NCBI RefSeq assembly: GCF_002234535.1 | Contig: NZ_CP022521.1 | Location: 5,440,001-5,504,000 of the forward strand | DNA: 64,000 nt | Source: Actinoalloteichus hoggarensis | GTDB taxonomy: Bacteria > Actinomycetota > Actinomycetes > Mycobacteriales > Pseudonocardiaceae | Direction of reading: 5' to 3' | Shown: positions 43,933-53,479 of the stretch, piece by piece | Layout: each line of letters starts with the position of its first letter | Position numbering within the stretch: position 1 is the stretch's first letter | Program-made: the position numbers and the translations under genes | The notes under the pieces: model-generated | Databases searched by the model: none | Seen by the model: only the letters and a program-made list of their open reading frames with translations | What the model was told of the DNA's origin: nothing

Positions 43933-44805
43933 ATGAGCACGGGCGAGGGCAAGCACGGAGACGACACGCCGACCGAGTCGGCGACGGCGTCTTCACCTGC
44001 GAAGACGGGCCGGCGGACCGGTAGGCGGACGACCGCCCGCCGGGTCAGAAGGCTGATCTTGTTGATCACTGTTCCGCTGGCCCTGCTGTGGGTCGTGGAC
44101 ACGGCGGGCAACCTGCGTCAGCAGGAGGCTCCGCCGACGGAGGCCGCGCAGGAGGGTGCGGGCCAGCCCCTCGTGACACCCACCGGACCACCCGACGCGC
44201 CCGAAGAACGACGGGCGCGTCCCGGCGAGTCGCACGGCGTCTCGGTGCCGCCGCCCGACGTGGGCTTCGCGCGGGAGACCGAGGTATGGAGCGCGGATCG
44301 CACGCTGACCGTCATCCCCGGCCGGAGCCGCGTGTACGGCGAGGGTCCGGTGCGTCGTTACCTCGTGGAGGTGGAGGAGGGACTGCCCGGATTCCCGAGG
44401 GCCTTCGCCGAGGCCGTCGAGCGCACCCTGGGTGACGAGCGGAGCTGGGGCGGCGAGGGAGCCCTGTCCTTCCAGCGCGTCGACGAGGAGCCGGTCGACT
44501 TCCGGGTGACGCTCGCCTCGCCCGAGCTCACCGACGAGCTGTGCGCGCCCCTGCTGACCAACGGCGAGGTGTCCTGCTTCAACGGCACCCGGTCGGTCAT
44601 CAACCAGAACCGCTGGGTCAGCGGGGTGCCGCACTTCGACGGCGACCTGGAGACCTACCGGGTCTACGTGATCAACCACGAGGTCGGGCACGCTCTCGGC
44701 TTCGGCCACGTGAACTGTCCCGGCCCTGGCGAACTCGCCCCCGTGATGCAGCAGCAGACCTACGGCCTTCAGGGCTGCGAACCCAACGGCTGGCCGTTCC
44801 CCTGA
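43933..44805 (+). CDS. DUF3152 membrane-anchored metzincin-like protein
   Basis: A 290-residue exported protein. ATG 43933 is followed by a basic N-terminus and one membrane helix ('LILLITVPLALLWVVDTAG', ~41-59), then a Pro/Glu-rich linker. The DUF3152 domain (~125-290) has 'YLVEVEEGLPGFPRAFAEAVERTLGD', 'FRVTLASPELTDELC', 'RWVSGVPHFDGDLETYRVYVINHEVGHALGFGHVNCPG' and 'MQQQTYGLQGCEPNGWPFP'. The HExxHxxGxxH zinc motif suggests a metzincin-type protease acting outside the membrane, though activity has not been shown for the family to my knowledge. Three or four Cys probably form disulphides. It is followed after ~90 bp by the GNAT gene on the same strand. Confidence 0.93.
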   Translation: MSTGEGKHGDDTPTESATASSPAKTGRRTGRRTTARRVRRLILLITVPLALLWVVDTAGNLRQQEAPPTEAAQEGAGQPLVTPTGPPDAPEERRARPGESHGVSVPPPDVGFARETEVWSADRTLTVIPGRSRVYGEGPVRRYLVEVEEGLPGFPRAFAEAVERTLGDERSWGGEGALSFQRVDEEPVDFRVTLASPELTDELCAPLLTNGEVSCFNGTRSVINQNRWVSGVPHFDGDLETYRVYVINHEVGHALGFGHVNCPGPGELAPVMQQQTYGLQGCEPNGWPFP

Positions 44806-44898
44806 GGTAGGACGTCGGGCGGACGATGCTCGGCGGCGGTCCGTCCGGCGGTGCCCGAGACGGGCGTGAACCGCGGCCTCCGGCGCTACCGTCGCGGT

Positions 44899-45738
44899 AT
44901 GGCGCGACGCATCATCGACACGATCACGACCTACTGGGCTCTCGGCGGCCTGCGCCGTCGGATCGAGGGCGGTCTGGTCGTCACCCATCCGCGCCTGCCG
45001 CCGCATCCGCTGGGCGACTTCCTCCAGCTCTCGGCGGAGACGACCGCCGAAAGCCTGCCCGGCGTGCTGGCCGCCGCCGAACGGCAGACGGGCAGGCCCG
45101 GCCGGGCGGTGCGGCTTCACCCCGCCGGGCCGCTCGACGTCGAGCCGAAGCTGATCATCGACGGCTGGACGGGCGACGCGGAGCTGCAGCTCGTGTTGAC
45201 CGGCCCGCCGATCAGTCCCGGCGGCGCAGGCGGCGAGGACGTCCGCGCCGTCACCGGCGTGGCCGGCACGGCGGTCCCCAGAACCGAGATCCGACCCGGA
45301 ACCGAGTCCGACTGGCCCGCGGTGGCGCGCCTCTTCCGGCTCGATCACGAGGAGGAGGACCGGCGTGCCGGGGTGCCGACGCGCTCTCCCGAGGTCACGA
45401 ACGCAGCCGTCGCACTGCGCCGGGAGCTGAGTCGCCATGCCGATCTCCTGGTGGCAGCGGTGGACGGGTCGGTCGTGGGCTTCGTGATCTGCTGGGCGGG
45501 CGTCGACGGGCTCGGGATCGTGGAGGACGTCTTCGTCCGTTCCGACCACCGCCGCCGAGGCATCGCCACCGCGCTGGTCGTCACGGCCGTCACCGCGGCC
45601 CGGCGTCGAGGCGCCCGAGAGCTGGTTATCGCCGCCGACCCGACCGACCACCCTCGGCACCTCTACGCCCGGCTCGGCTTCCGACCCACCCTGGTGACCC
45701 GCTCGTACCGCCCGCCGGAGGCGGCGACCCTGTCCTGA
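44899..45738 (+). CDS. GNAT-family N-acetyltransferase with N-terminal extension
   Basis: A 279-residue protein. ATG 44899 is preferred over the upstream frame start at 44851. Residues ~1-130 ('ARRIIDTITTYWALGGLRRRIEGGLVV' ... 'ELQLVLTGPPI') form a separate domain that I do not recognise. Residues ~135-275 are a GNAT domain: 'TEIRPGTESDWPAVARLFRLDHEEED', 'ADLLVAAVDGSVVGFVICWAG', the acetyl-CoA loop 'EDVFVRSDHRRRGIATALV' and 'HPRHLYARLGFRPTLVTRSY'. It would acetylate an unknown amine or protein with acetyl-CoA. It lies 93 bp after the DUF3152 gene, but co-transcription is uncertain. Confidence 0.85.
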   Translation: MARRIIDTITTYWALGGLRRRIEGGLVVTHPRLPPHPLGDFLQLSAETTAESLPGVLAAAERQTGRPGRAVRLHPAGPLDVEPKLIIDGWTGDAELQLVLTGPPISPGGAGGEDVRAVTGVAGTAVPRTEIRPGTESDWPAVARLFRLDHEEEDRRAGVPTRSPEVTNAAVALRRELSRHADLLVAAVDGSVVGFVICWAGVDGLGIVEDVFVRSDHRRRGIATALVVTAVTAARRRGARELVIAADPTDHPRHLYARLGFRPTLVTRSYRPPEAATLS

Positions 45739-46136
45739 TCGTGTGGCCGTCGGGGCGGCCGGCATCGCCGGTGCCGCAGGCGACGCGGTGACCTCGGTCG
45801 CCGACGCGCACGCTCTCGGGCGGATCTCGCCGATGGTGGGTCATGCCCGGCGCTACTCCGCGGCGTCCCGAGGCAGGCAGGCGCGGCCGCGCCGCCCCGC
45901 GCGCCGGCCGCGAGCCCGCGTCGGACCACCACGGCGACCGGCGCGGCGGGGGGTTCTGAGCGACCCTCCCACGGCGGCCGCCGCGATGGTTCCGTAGTGG
46001 CAGACGTCCGCACCGCCGTCTCCGCCGTCCTGACGCGGCCGGAGCCGAGGTGCTTCTCGCCCGCCGCGGCCCGCACGGTCTCGCAGGCGAGCACGGACGC
46101 GCACACCGCGACTGTCGAACTGGCAAAGGAACTTCA
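45739..46136. other. 398-bp intergenic region upstream of the alcohol dehydrogenase
   Basis: GC-rich spacer with no recognisable gene; the minus-strand frames crossing it (for example 45663-46106) are antisense-type Arg/Gly sequence. It should hold the promoter of the dehydrogenase gene, whose AAAGGA ribosome binding site is at its end. No distinct operator was found. Confidence 0.55.
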
Positions 46137-47183
46137 TTGACCCTCGTACCTGCCTACACCGCCGTCTCGGCCACCGAGCCCCTCACACCCGGAGTCGTCT
46201 CCCGGCGTGCGGTCGGACCGACGGACGTGCTCATCGAGATCGCCTGGGCAGGCGTCTGTCACTCCGACATCCACACCGTCCGAGGTGACTGGGGCGAGGT
46301 GCCCTACCCGCTCACCGTCGGTCACGAGATCGTCGGCATCGTCACCGAGATCGGCGCCGAGGTCACCCGCCACCAGGTCGGCGACCGGGTCGGCGTCGGC
46401 TGCATGGTCGGATCGTGCCGCGAGTGCGCGAACTGCCTCGCGGGTCAGGAGCAGTACTGCCTGCGTGGCTTCGTCGACACCTACAACGGCACCGAGCCCG
46501 ACGGTTCGGTCACCCAGGGCGGCTACTCCACCCACATCGTCGTCGACGAGCACTTCACGCTCCGGGTCCCGGAGTCGATCCCCTTCGAGAAGGCCGCCCC
46601 GCTGCTGTGCGCCGGGATCACCACCTACTCGCCGCTGCGCCGGTGGAACGCCGGTCCCGGTCGCAAGGTCGCGGTGATCGGCCTCGGCGGCCTCGGGCAC
46701 ATGGCCGTTCAGCTCGCCCACGCTCTCGGTGCGGAGGTCACCGTCCTCTCGCAGAGCCTGCGCAAGAAGGACGACGGGCTGCGTCTCGGCGCGGACGACT
46801 ACCACGCGACCAGCGACCCGGCGACCTTCACGAAGCTGGCCAACACCTTCGATCTGATCGTCAACACGGTCAGCGCGCCGCTGGACGTGGACGCCTACCT
46901 GGGGCTGCTCACGCTGCACGGCACGCTGGTGAACGTCGGCGCTCCGCCGGAGCCCGCCCCCGTGACCCTGTTCACCCTGTTCGAGAACCAGCGCTCCTTC
47001 GCCGGGTCCAAGATCGGCGGCATCGCCGAGACCCAGGAGATGCTCGACTTCTGTGCCGAACACGACATCGCCCCGGAGGTCGAGATCATCACCGCCGACC
47101 AGATCAACGACGCCTGGGAGCGTGTCCTGGCCGCCGACGTCCGTTACCGGTTCGTCATCGACATCTCCACACTGCGGCCCTGA
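46137..47183 (+). CDS. zinc-dependent NAD(P) alcohol dehydrogenase (CAD/YahK family)
   Basis: A 348-residue medium-chain dehydrogenase of the cinnamyl alcohol/YahK group, which reduces aldehydes with NADPH. Start TTG 46137 follows AAAGGA with 6-nt spacing; there is no competing ATG. The catalytic zinc site is '[10 protein letters not shown]' plus '[11 protein letters not shown]', and structural-zinc Cys lie in '[17 protein letters not shown]'. The Rossmann motif is '[19 protein letters not shown]', then '[22 protein letters not shown]' as in the family. Length is typical. It is followed by a strong hairpin (47210-47250) and by the XRE regulator gene on the same strand, which may control it. 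Confidence 0.95.
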   Translation: MTLVPAYTAVSATEPLTPGVVSRRAVGPTDVLIEIAWAGVCHSDIHTVRGDWGEVPYPLTVGHEIVGIVTEIGAEVTRHQVGDRVGVGCMVGSCRECANCLAGQEQYCLRGFVDTYNGTEPDGSVTQGGYSTHIVVDEHFTLRVPESIPFEKAAPLLCAGITTYSPLRRWNAGPGRKVAVIGLGGLGHMAVQLAHALGAEVTVLSQSLRKKDDGLRLGADDYHATSDPATFTKLANTFDLIVNTVSAPLDVDAYLGLLTLHGTLVNVGAPPEPAPVTLFTLFENQRSFAGSKIGGIAETQEMLDFCAEHDIAPEVEIITADQINDAWERVLAADVRYRFVIDISTLRP

Positions 47184-47209
47184 CCTGCGGTCCTCGGCTC
47201 GCACCACGT

Positions 47210-47250
47210 CCGCGGCCTGCCGCGCCCCATCACGGGTCGGCAGGCCGCGG
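47210..47250 (+). terminator. strong hairpin after the alcohol dehydrogenase
   Basis: CCGCGGCCTGCC (47210-47221) and GGCAGGCCGCGG (47239-47250) form a perfect 12-bp stem with a 17-nt loop, 26 bp after the stop. There is no U-tract, as is usual for actinobacterial hairpin terminators. It would separate the dehydrogenase from the downstream regulator. Confidence 0.6.
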
Positions 47251-47314
47251 GCGCCGGGAGACGCGACGGCCGCAGGCACGCCTCACCGGTCGAGCCGGCT
47301 CTACCATCGAAGAC

Positions 47315-48253
47315 ATGAGCATCAGGGACGAGGTGCGGGAGTTCGTCGTCTCCCGTCGCGCGAACGTCACGCCGGAGCAGGCGGGCCTCCCCGATCTCGG
47401 CGGCGATCGGCGGGTGCCCGGTCTGCGACGCGAGGAGGTCGCGATGCTGGCGGGCGTCAGCCTGGACTACTACACGCGTTTGGAACGCGGCGACATCCAT
47501 CGAGCCTCCGAGAGCGTGTTGAACGCGATCGCCCGCGCCCTACAGCTCGACGAGGTCGAGCGGGAGTACCTCTTCGATCTCGCCCGCATCGCGCCGTCGG
47601 GGCACCGCGCAGGGCAGCCCGTCGTCCGGTCGGTGCGGTCCTCCGTGCAGCGGGTGCTGGACAACCTGACGGTCCCGGCGATCGTGCACAACGCGAGTCA
47701 GGATCTCATCGCGGCGAATCCGCTGGGGCGGGCGCTGTACGCGCCGCACTTCGACGTCGAGGGCGTGCCGAACACGGCCCGCTTCGTCTTCCTCGACCCT
47801 CGGGCCGAGGCCTACTACCTCGACTGGCCGCAGGCACGCCGGACGACGGCCGCGGTGATGCGGCGGGACACCGGTCGTGATCCGCACAACGCCGAGCTCA
47901 GCGCGCTCATCACGGAGCTGTCCGCCCGGAGCCCGCATTTCCGGCGGGACTGGGCGGACCACGACGTGCACTCGCATCGCACCGGGGTGAAATCGTTCCG
48001 CCACCCCGAGATCGGTCGGATCGACGTCACCTTCGACGTGTTCGAGCAGGCAGGCGAGCCGGGCCTGCAGATCGTCACCTACGGAGTAGGTCCCAGCGCG
48101 GAGGCGGCTCGTTCGTTCGCCCGCCTGCGCGAGTGGGCCGCCGCCCGCCGGGACGAGCGCCCGCCCGCGGCGGCCGATCCGGCGACGTCCGCCGGCGGCG
48201 GATTCCGGCGCGTGCGGACCGCCCCCGTTCGCCGTCAGCCTGCCTCCCAGTGA
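47315..48253 (+). CDS. XRE-family regulator with MmyB-like C-terminal domain
   Basis: A 312-residue transcription regulator. The N-terminal helix-turn-helix (~5-85) shows 'RVPGLRREEVAMLAGVSLDYYTRLERGD', followed by 'SVLNAIARALQLDEVEREYLFDLA'. The MmyB-like ligand-binding domain (~105-275) has 'VPAIVHNASQDLIAANPLGRALYAP', 'ARFVFLDPRAEAYYLDWPQARR' and 'GVKSFRHPEIGRIDVTFDVFEQAGEPGLQIVTYG'. Actinobacteria have many such regulators, often beside an oxidoreductase, and binding of fatty-acid-like ligands is proposed for the fold. ATG 47315 is preferred; the last ~35 residues are disordered. By position it may regulate the neighbouring dehydrogenase. Confidence 0.93.
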   Translation: MSIRDEVREFVVSRRANVTPEQAGLPDLGGDRRVPGLRREEVAMLAGVSLDYYTRLERGDIHRASESVLNAIARALQLDEVEREYLFDLARIAPSGHRAGQPVVRSVRSSVQRVLDNLTVPAIVHNASQDLIAANPLGRALYAPHFDVEGVPNTARFVFLDPRAEAYYLDWPQARRTTAAVMRRDTGRDPHNAELSALITELSARSPHFRRDWADHDVHSHRTGVKSFRHPEIGRIDVTFDVFEQAGEPGLQIVTYGVGPSAEAARSFARLREWAAARRDERPPAAADPATSAGGGFRRVRTAPVRRQPASQ

Positions 48254-48414
48254 GGCCGAACGACGCGGTCACCCGATCGACGGGCGGGGGCCCGGCGCTC
48301 ACTTCCGTCCGATTCTCGGCTCGCAGGCGGTGACATCGTCCCCGCCGCACCCCCGAATAGGGCAGGACGCGCGAGGCGCGGCGATCACCGGTCGCAGGCA
48401 CACGGCCGTCGAGC

Positions 48415-48489
48415 TGGTGGGCGCAGCAGGATTCGAACCTGCGACCGCTCGGGTGTAAACCGAGTGCTCTCCCGCTGAGCTATGCGCCC
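48415..48489 (-). tRNA. tRNA-Val(UAC)
   Basis: The minus strand folds into a complete cloverleaf: acceptor GGGCGCA/TGCGCCC, D-arm 'AGCTCAGCGGGAGAGC', anticodon stem CTCGG/CCGAG with loop TTTACAC (anticodon UAC, valine), and T-arm with 'GGTTCGAATCC'. The 3' CCA is encoded (48415-48417). It stands alone between the XRE regulator and ahpE. Confidence 0.97.
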
Positions 48490-48539
48490 GATCGTGTCGA
48501 GAAGCCTACCCGGCCGCCCGACACGGCGACACGGCCGAG

Positions 48540-49004
48540 TCAGGCCGCCAGTGCGGCGACGGCCTTCTTCCACGCCGACTGATCGCGCCGCTCGCCCGCC
48601 CCGTAGCGCTCGGCGAAGCGGATCACGCCCTGCTTGTCGATCAGGAAGGTCCCGCGGTTCGCGAACCCGGCGTCCTCGTTGAACACCCCGTAGGCCTGCG
48701 CGACGCTGCCGTGCGGCCAGAAGTCGGACAGCAGCGGGAAGGTGTAGCCCTCCTGCTCGGCCCACTTCTTCAGGCTGAACGACGTGTCCGTCGACACGCC
48801 GAGCACGGTCACGTCGGCACCCTCGTAGTCGGCGAGCTCATCGCGGACCTGGCACAGCTCGCCGGTGCAGGTCCCGCTGAAGGCGAACGGGTAGAAGACG
48901 AGCAGCACGTTGCTCCGGCCCTGGAACGACGACAATGTGACCGGCTGCTTGTCGTAGTCCTTGAGCGTGAAGTCCGGTGCCTGAGTACCGACCTCGAGTG
49001 TCAT
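48540..49004 (-). CDS. ahpE: AhpE-type peroxiredoxin
   Basis: A 154-residue peroxiredoxin that reduces hydroperoxides and peroxynitrite in the cytoplasm. The active-site segment is 'FYPFAFSGTCTGELCQVRDEL', with the peroxidatic Cys at about 46 and a second Cys at 51. 'VLGVSTDTSFSLKKWAEQEG' and 'GTFLIDKQGVIRFAERYGAGE' complete the fold. ATG 49004 has AAAGGG with 8-nt spacing. Length matches mycobacterial AhpE, which is reduced by mycothiol/mycoredoxin or thioredoxin. Cys51 could act as a resolving residue. It lies beside the DUF3052 gene and aceE as in Rv2238c-Rv2241. Confidence 0.95.
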   Translation of the reverse strand: MTLEVGTQAPDFTLKDYDKQPVTLSSFQGRSNVLLVFYPFAFSGTCTGELCQVRDELADYEGADVTVLGVSTDTSFSLKKWAEQEGYTFPLLSDFWPHGSVAQAYGVFNEDAGFANRGTFLIDKQGVIRFAERYGAGERRDQSAWKKAVAALAA

Positions 49005-49095
49005 ACCGCGAACCCTTTCGCTGGAAGGCTCTGGATGGACGCCGTCCCGACCGCGTCGGGCGCGGGCCGGGACAGCGTGTTCGGGAGCTGGCGGT

Positions 49096-49527
49096 TCAGC
49101 GTTTCGACTTCGCTGCCTTCGGCGAGACGAGCCGCGTCGCGGACCAGTCGTCCGTGACGTTGACGCTGGACGTCTGCGACAGTCCGGCCGTCGGCGCGGC
49201 CTCGGCGATCTCGCTGGGCTCGACGTAGCCGTCTCTGCCGGTCTTCGGCGTGAACACCCAGATCACGCCGTTGTCCGCCAGCGGAGAGATCGCGTCGACG
49301 AGCGTGTCCACGAGGTCGCCGTCGTCATCCCGCCACCACAGCAGGACGACGTCCACGACTTCGTCGACGTCCTCGTCGAGCAGCTCACTGCCGCAACGCT
49401 CCTGGACCGCTGAGCGAAGTTCGTCATCGACGTCCTCGTCCCAGCCGATCTCCTGGACCACCATGTCCGGCTCGATCCCGAGCCTGTCGGCGACGCCGAC
49501 CTTTCCGGCGTCTCCCGCGGCGACCAC
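49096..49527 (-). CDS. DUF3052 family protein (Rv2239c-like)
   Basis: A 143-residue acidic soluble protein. GTG 49527 has GGAGGAG 9 nt upstream. The DUF3052 pattern is clear: 'GVADRLGIEPDMVVQEIGWDEDVDDELRSAV', 'VDVVLLWWRDDDGDLVDTLVDAISPLADNGVIWVFTPKTGRDG' and 'EIAEAAPTAGLSQTSSVNVTDDWSATRLVSPK'. Function unknown. The gene lies next to ahpE and divergent from aceE in many Actinobacteria, which suggests a shared metabolic or stress context. It lies 91 bp upstream of ahpE on the same strand, and co-transcription is likely. Confidence 0.92.
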   Translation of the reverse strand: MVAAGDAGKVGVADRLGIEPDMVVQEIGWDEDVDDELRSAVQERCGSELLDEDVDEVVDVVLLWWRDDDGDLVDTLVDAISPLADNGVIWVFTPKTGRDGYVEPSEIAEAAPTAGLSQTSSVNVTDDWSATRLVSPKAAKSKR

Positions 49528-49831
49528 GGCTTTTCACTCCTCCTACAGTGGAGGTGCCAGGGCCTCGAACGGCCCTCGCACACAGTTGCTCTGTCCGATC
49601 TACTGCGACCGATTCCGGCTAGCGAACACCGATCGCACCCCCGAGCGCAACCGCTGGCAGGTGGACACGCCGCAGTAGATCCGATCACCACCGGTCAGGG
49701 TACTCGCGCCCGCGAAAAGTTACCGGCGAGTACAGATGACGGCACCAGCCGTCCGCGACGACGATGGTGGAGGATGACAGCGTTGGGCGAAGCCCAGCTT
49801 GACGACACCTCGACGTTGGCGAGGAGATCCC
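49528..49831. other. divergent intergenic region (DUF3052 gene / aceE)
   Basis: A 304-bp divergent spacer containing both promoters. GGAGGAG for the DUF3052 gene (minus) and GAGGAG for aceE (plus, 49821-49826) lie at its ends. The stretch 49710-49745 is somewhat AT-richer; no exact promoter boxes or regulator site can be assigned. Confidence 0.55.
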
Positions 49832-52624
49832 TTGGCCCCGCAGAACAACGGCAACGCCGCCGACGACGCGCCCCAGCGGGTGCGTGTGATCCGTGACGGC
49901 CTTGCCGCGCACCTTCCGGACATCGACCCGGAGGAGACAGCCGAGTGGCTGGAGAGCTTCGACTCGATCCTGTCCGCCACCGGCAGGCAGCGCGCCCGGT
50001 ACGTGATGCTTCGGCTCCTGGAGCGCGCCAGGGAGAGCGGCGTCGGCCTGCCGTCCCTGACCTCCACCGACTACGTCAACTCCATCCCCACCGACGTGGA
50101 GCCCTGGTTCCCCGGTGACGAGGAGACCGAACGCCGTTACCGGGCGTGGATCCGCTGGAACGCCGCCATGACGGTGCACCGCGCTCAACGGCCGGGCATC
50201 GGGGTCGGCGGCCACATCTCCACCTACGCCTCCTCGGCGACGCTCTACGAGGTCGGCTTCAACTGGTTCTTCCGAGGCAAGGACCATCCCGGCGGCGGCG
50301 ACCAGGTCTTCATCCAGGGGCACGGCTCTCCCGGCATCTACGCCAGGGCCTTCCTGGAGGGCAGGCTCACCGAGTCGCAGCTCGACGGCTTCCGGCAGGA
50401 GTACTCCCACGCGGGGCCGGGCGGCGGCCTGCCCTCGTACCCGCACCCCCGGCTGATGCCGCATTTCTGGGAGTTCCCGACCGTCTCGATGGGCCTCGGC
50501 CCGATGAACGCCATCTATCAGGCCCGGTTCAACCGCTATCTGCACAACCGAGGCATCAAGGACACCTCCGATCAACACGTGTGGGCGTTCCTCGGCGACG
50601 GCGAGATGGACGAGCCGGAGTCGCGCGGCCTGATCCACGTCGCCGCGAACGAGGGCCTCGACAACCTGACCTTCGTGATCAACTGCAACCTGCAGCGGCT
50701 GGACGGCCCGGTCCGGGGCAACGGCAAGATCATCCAGGAGCTGGAGTCCTACTTCCGGGGCGCGGGCTGGAACGTCATCAAGGTCATCTGGGGTCGCGAA
50801 TGGGACTCGCTGCTGCACGGCGACCGTGACGGCGCGCTGATCAATCTGATGAACACCACGCCGGACGGCGATTACCAGACGTACAAGGCCAACGACGGCG
50901 CCTACGTCCGGGAGCACTTCTTCGGCCGGGATCCTCGGACCAAGGAACTGGTCACCGACTACAGCGATCAGCAGATCTGGAACCTCAAGCGCGGCGGCCA
51001 CGACTACCGCAAGGTCTACGCCGCCTACCGGGCGGCGACCTCGCATCACGGCCAGCCGACCGTGATCCTGGCGAAGACGATCAAGGGCTACGGCCTGGGT
51101 CCGACCTTCGCGGGCCGCAACGCCACGCACCAGATGAAGAAGATGACCCTCAACGACCTCAAGCTGTTCCGGGACAGCACGCGGGTGCCGATCACGGACG
51201 CGCAGCTGGAGGCCGACCCGTACCTGCCGCCGTACTACCACCCCGGCGAGGACGCCCCGGAGATCCAGTACATGCTGGAGCGACGCCGCAGGCTCGGCGG
51301 CTTCGTGCCGGAGCGGCGGGTCCGGGCCAAGCCGCTGGTGCTGCCGGGTGACAAGATCTACGACGTCGTCCGGCGCGGTTCCGGCAAGCAGGACGTCGCC
51401 ACGACGATGGCCTTCGTCCGACTGATCCGCGATCTCGCCAAGGACCCGGAGATCGGGCCGCGGCTGGTGCCGATCATCCCGGACGAGGCACGCACGTTCG
51501 GGATGGACTCCATGTTCCCGACGCAGAAGATCTACAACCCCAGCGGCCAGCTCTACACGTCGGTGGACGCCCAGCTGATGCTCGCCTACAAGGAGAGCGA
51601 GCAGGGCCAGATCCTGCACGAGGGCATCAACGAGGGCGGTTCCACCGCGTCGTTCACGGCGGCGGCGACGTCCTTCGCCACGCACGGCGAACACATGATC
51701 CCCGTCTACATCTTCTATTCGATGTTCGGCTTCCAGCGCACCGGCGACGGCCTGTGGGCGGCGGCCGACCAGATGGCACGCGGCTTCGTCCTGGGCGCCA
51801 CGGCAGGCCGGACCACGCTCACCGGCGAGGGCCTTCAGCACAACGACGGGCACTCGCTGCTGTTGGCGGCGACCAACCCCGCGGTCGTCTCCTACGATCC
51901 GGCGTGGTCCTTCGAGGTCGCGCACATCGTCAAGGACGGCCTGCGCCGCATGTACGGGGAGTCGGAGGAGTTCCCGCACGGCGAGGACGTCATGTTCTAC
52001 CTCACCGTCTACAACGACCCCTACCAGCAGCCCGCCGAGCCGGCGGATCTCGACGTCGACGGTCTGCTGCGCGGGCTGTACCGGTATGCGAAGGCACCCG
52101 CGGGCGACGGTCCGACGGCGCAGATCCTGGCCTCCGGGGTGTCGATGCCGTGGGCGCTGCGGGCCCAGGAGCTGCTGGCCGAGAATCACGGCGTCCAGGC
52201 CGCGGTGTGGTCGGCGACGTCGTGGGCGGAGCTGCGCCGCGAGGCGGTGCGGACGGAGCAGGACAACCTGCTGCGGCCCGGGTCGAAACGTGAGGTGCCG
52301 CATGTCACCCGTGTGCTGGAGGGCACCGGCGGCCCGGTGGTGGCGGTGTCGGACTGGATGCGCGCGGTGCCGGACCTGATCCGACCGTGGGTGCCCACCG
52401 ACATGCTGACGCTGGGCACGGACGGCTTCGGCTTCTCCGACACCCGGCCCGCGGCGCGACGGAAGTTCCTCGTGGACGCGGAGTCGATCGTGGTGGGCAC
52501 GCTGCTGGCGTTGGCACGCCGAGGGGACATCGACCACTCGGTGGCCGAGCAGGCCGCGCGGACGTATCGGATCGAGGACGTGCAGGCGGCGGGGCCGCAG
52601 ACGTCCGATCCCGGCGTCGCCTGA
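49832..52624 (+). CDS. aceE: pyruvate dehydrogenase E1 component, homodimeric type
   Basis: A 930-residue thiamine-diphosphate enzyme that decarboxylates pyruvate and passes the acetyl group to the E2 lipoyl domain. TTG 49832 follows GAGGAG with 5-nt spacing; an earlier TTG at 49799 would add 11 non-conserved residues. Key regions: '[24 protein letters not shown]', '[20 protein letters not shown]', the ThDP motif '[17 protein letters not shown]...[23 protein letters not shown]', and the second half with '[20 protein letters not shown]' and '[15 protein letters not shown]'. Length and order match AceE rather than the two-subunit form. E2/E3 genes are not in the window. It keeps the Rv2241 position ahead of the PucR-type regulator, with a ~7-kb insertion between. 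Confidence 0.97.
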   Translation: MAPQNNGNAADDAPQRVRVIRDGLAAHLPDIDPEETAEWLESFDSILSATGRQRARYVMLRLLERARESGVGLPSLTSTDYVNSIPTDVEPWFPGDEETERRYRAWIRWNAAMTVHRAQRPGIGVGGHISTYASSATLYEVGFNWFFRGKDHPGGGDQVFIQGHGSPGIYARAFLEGRLTESQLDGFRQEYSHAGPGGGLPSYPHPRLMPHFWEFPTVSMGLGPMNAIYQARFNRYLHNRGIKDTSDQHVWAFLGDGEMDEPESRGLIHVAANEGLDNLTFVINCNLQRLDGPVRGNGKIIQELESYFRGAGWNVIKVIWGREWDSLLHGDRDGALINLMNTTPDGDYQTYKANDGAYVREHFFGRDPRTKELVTDYSDQQIWNLKRGGHDYRKVYAAYRAATSHHGQPTVILAKTIKGYGLGPTFAGRNATHQMKKMTLNDLKLFRDSTRVPITDAQLEADPYLPPYYHPGEDAPEIQYMLERRRRLGGFVPERRVRAKPLVLPGDKIYDVVRRGSGKQDVATTMAFVRLIRDLAKDPEIGPRLVPIIPDEARTFGMDSMFPTQKIYNPSGQLYTSVDAQLMLAYKESEQGQILHEGINEGGSTASFTAAATSFATHGEHMIPVYIFYSMFGFQRTGDGLWAAADQMARGFVLGATAGRTTLTGEGLQHNDGHSLLLAATNPAVVSYDPAWSFEVAHIVKDGLRRMYGESEEFPHGEDVMFYLTVYNDPYQQPAEPADLDVDGLLRGLYRYAKAPAGDGPTAQILASGVSMPWALRAQELLAENHGVQAAVWSATSWAELRREAVRTEQDNLLRPGSKREVPHVTRVLEGTGGPVVAVSDWMRAVPDLIRPWVPTDMLTLGTDGFGFSDTRPAARRKFLVDAESIVVGTLLALARRGDIDHSVAEQAARTYRIEDVQAAGPQTSDPGVA

Positions 52625-52637
52625 CCCCGGTGACCTC

Positions 52638-52677
52638 GTCGGCCTCCCGCCGGCCCCGGCCGGGTCGGGAGGCCGAC
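52638..52677 (+). terminator. strong hairpin after aceE
   Basis: GTCGGCCTCCCG (52638-52649) and CGGGAGGCCGAC (52666-52677) form a perfect 12-bp stem with a 16-nt loop that is itself self-complementary (CCGG...CCGG). It starts 13 bp after the aceE stop. No U-tract follows. This is the clearest terminator-like structure in the window. Confidence 0.65.
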
Positions 52678-52867
52678 GGCCTGTCCGGGCGTGTCGAGCA
52701 CCGGCGGCCGGGCCGGTACAGGACGTCCTGTGTCGGACAGGACGTCGCGACGACACGGTGGCGGGCGCGCGGCGGGAACCAGGGGGCGCACCCGGCCTCG
52801 GGGCCCTGGTCCACACGGCGGCTGCTCTTCGATTCGCACCGGGCCGATCGGCCGCCGTCGGCCCGGG

Positions 52868-53479
52868 TCAGCCGCGATGGGCCGAGGCCGCGGCGCGAGC
52901 GGTCACCGTCACCGCGACGGCGAGCAGGCAGGCGATCAGGACCGGTATCCACCACGGCTGCGGCGTGACGAGAAGGTGATCACCGGCCGGGGTGTGCAGC
53001 GAGTACTCCTCGACCGAGTGGAAGCGGTAGGCGTACCCGTCGCCGGGATCGCCGTCGCGCACGGCGGGGTGGACGAACCAGGGATGCACGTCGACCGACG
53101 GCAGACGCAGTTCGCGCACCGCCGCGGCCGCCCCGGCGACGAGCAGGGCGGGCACCGGAACCAGCACAGCGGACCGGCCGCCGCCCCGCTGCACGGCGCG
53201 CAGCGTCAGCAGAGTCGCGATCAGCGCCGCCGCCGCGGCGGCGGCACCCAGCGCCAGGTCGGCCCACGGCAGGCGGAAGAGGGGGACGCCGTCCTCGCTC
53301 AACAGACACCCGGTGCCGTCGAGCCGGCCGGACAGCCCGGCGTTGCCGTACCCGTCCGCGCAGCCCGTGACGACGGCGAAGGCGTCGAACAGGGATCCGA
53401 GTGCGACGCTTCCCGACGCCGCGACGAGCAGCCAGGCGCATGCCCGCCACCAGGTGGTCCAGTCGGGGCGTCCGCTCAT
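52868..53479 (-). CDS. membrane protein of unknown function
   Basis: A 203-residue protein with about four membrane segments: 'ACAWLLVAASGSVALGSLFDAFAV' (~10-33), 'WADLALGAAAAAAALIATLLTL' (~72-93), 'AVLVPVPALLVAGAAAAV' (~103-120) and 'WWIPVLIACLLAVAVTVTARAA' (~178-199). An exported loop with 'LPSVDVHPWFVHPAVRDGDPGDGYAYRFHSVEEYSL' lies before the last helix, and a Cys pair sits in the first exported loop. ATG 53479 has GGAG 5 nt upstream. No family is recognised. It is convergent with aceE. Confidence 0.8.
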   Translation of the reverse strand: MSGRPDWTTWWRACAWLLVAASGSVALGSLFDAFAVVTGCADGYGNAGLSGRLDGTGCLLSEDGVPLFRLPWADLALGAAAAAAALIATLLTLRAVQRGGGRSAVLVPVPALLVAGAAAAVRELRLPSVDVHPWFVHPAVRDGDPGDGYAYRFHSVEEYSLHTPAGDHLLVTPQPWWIPVLIACLLAVAVTVTARAAASAHRG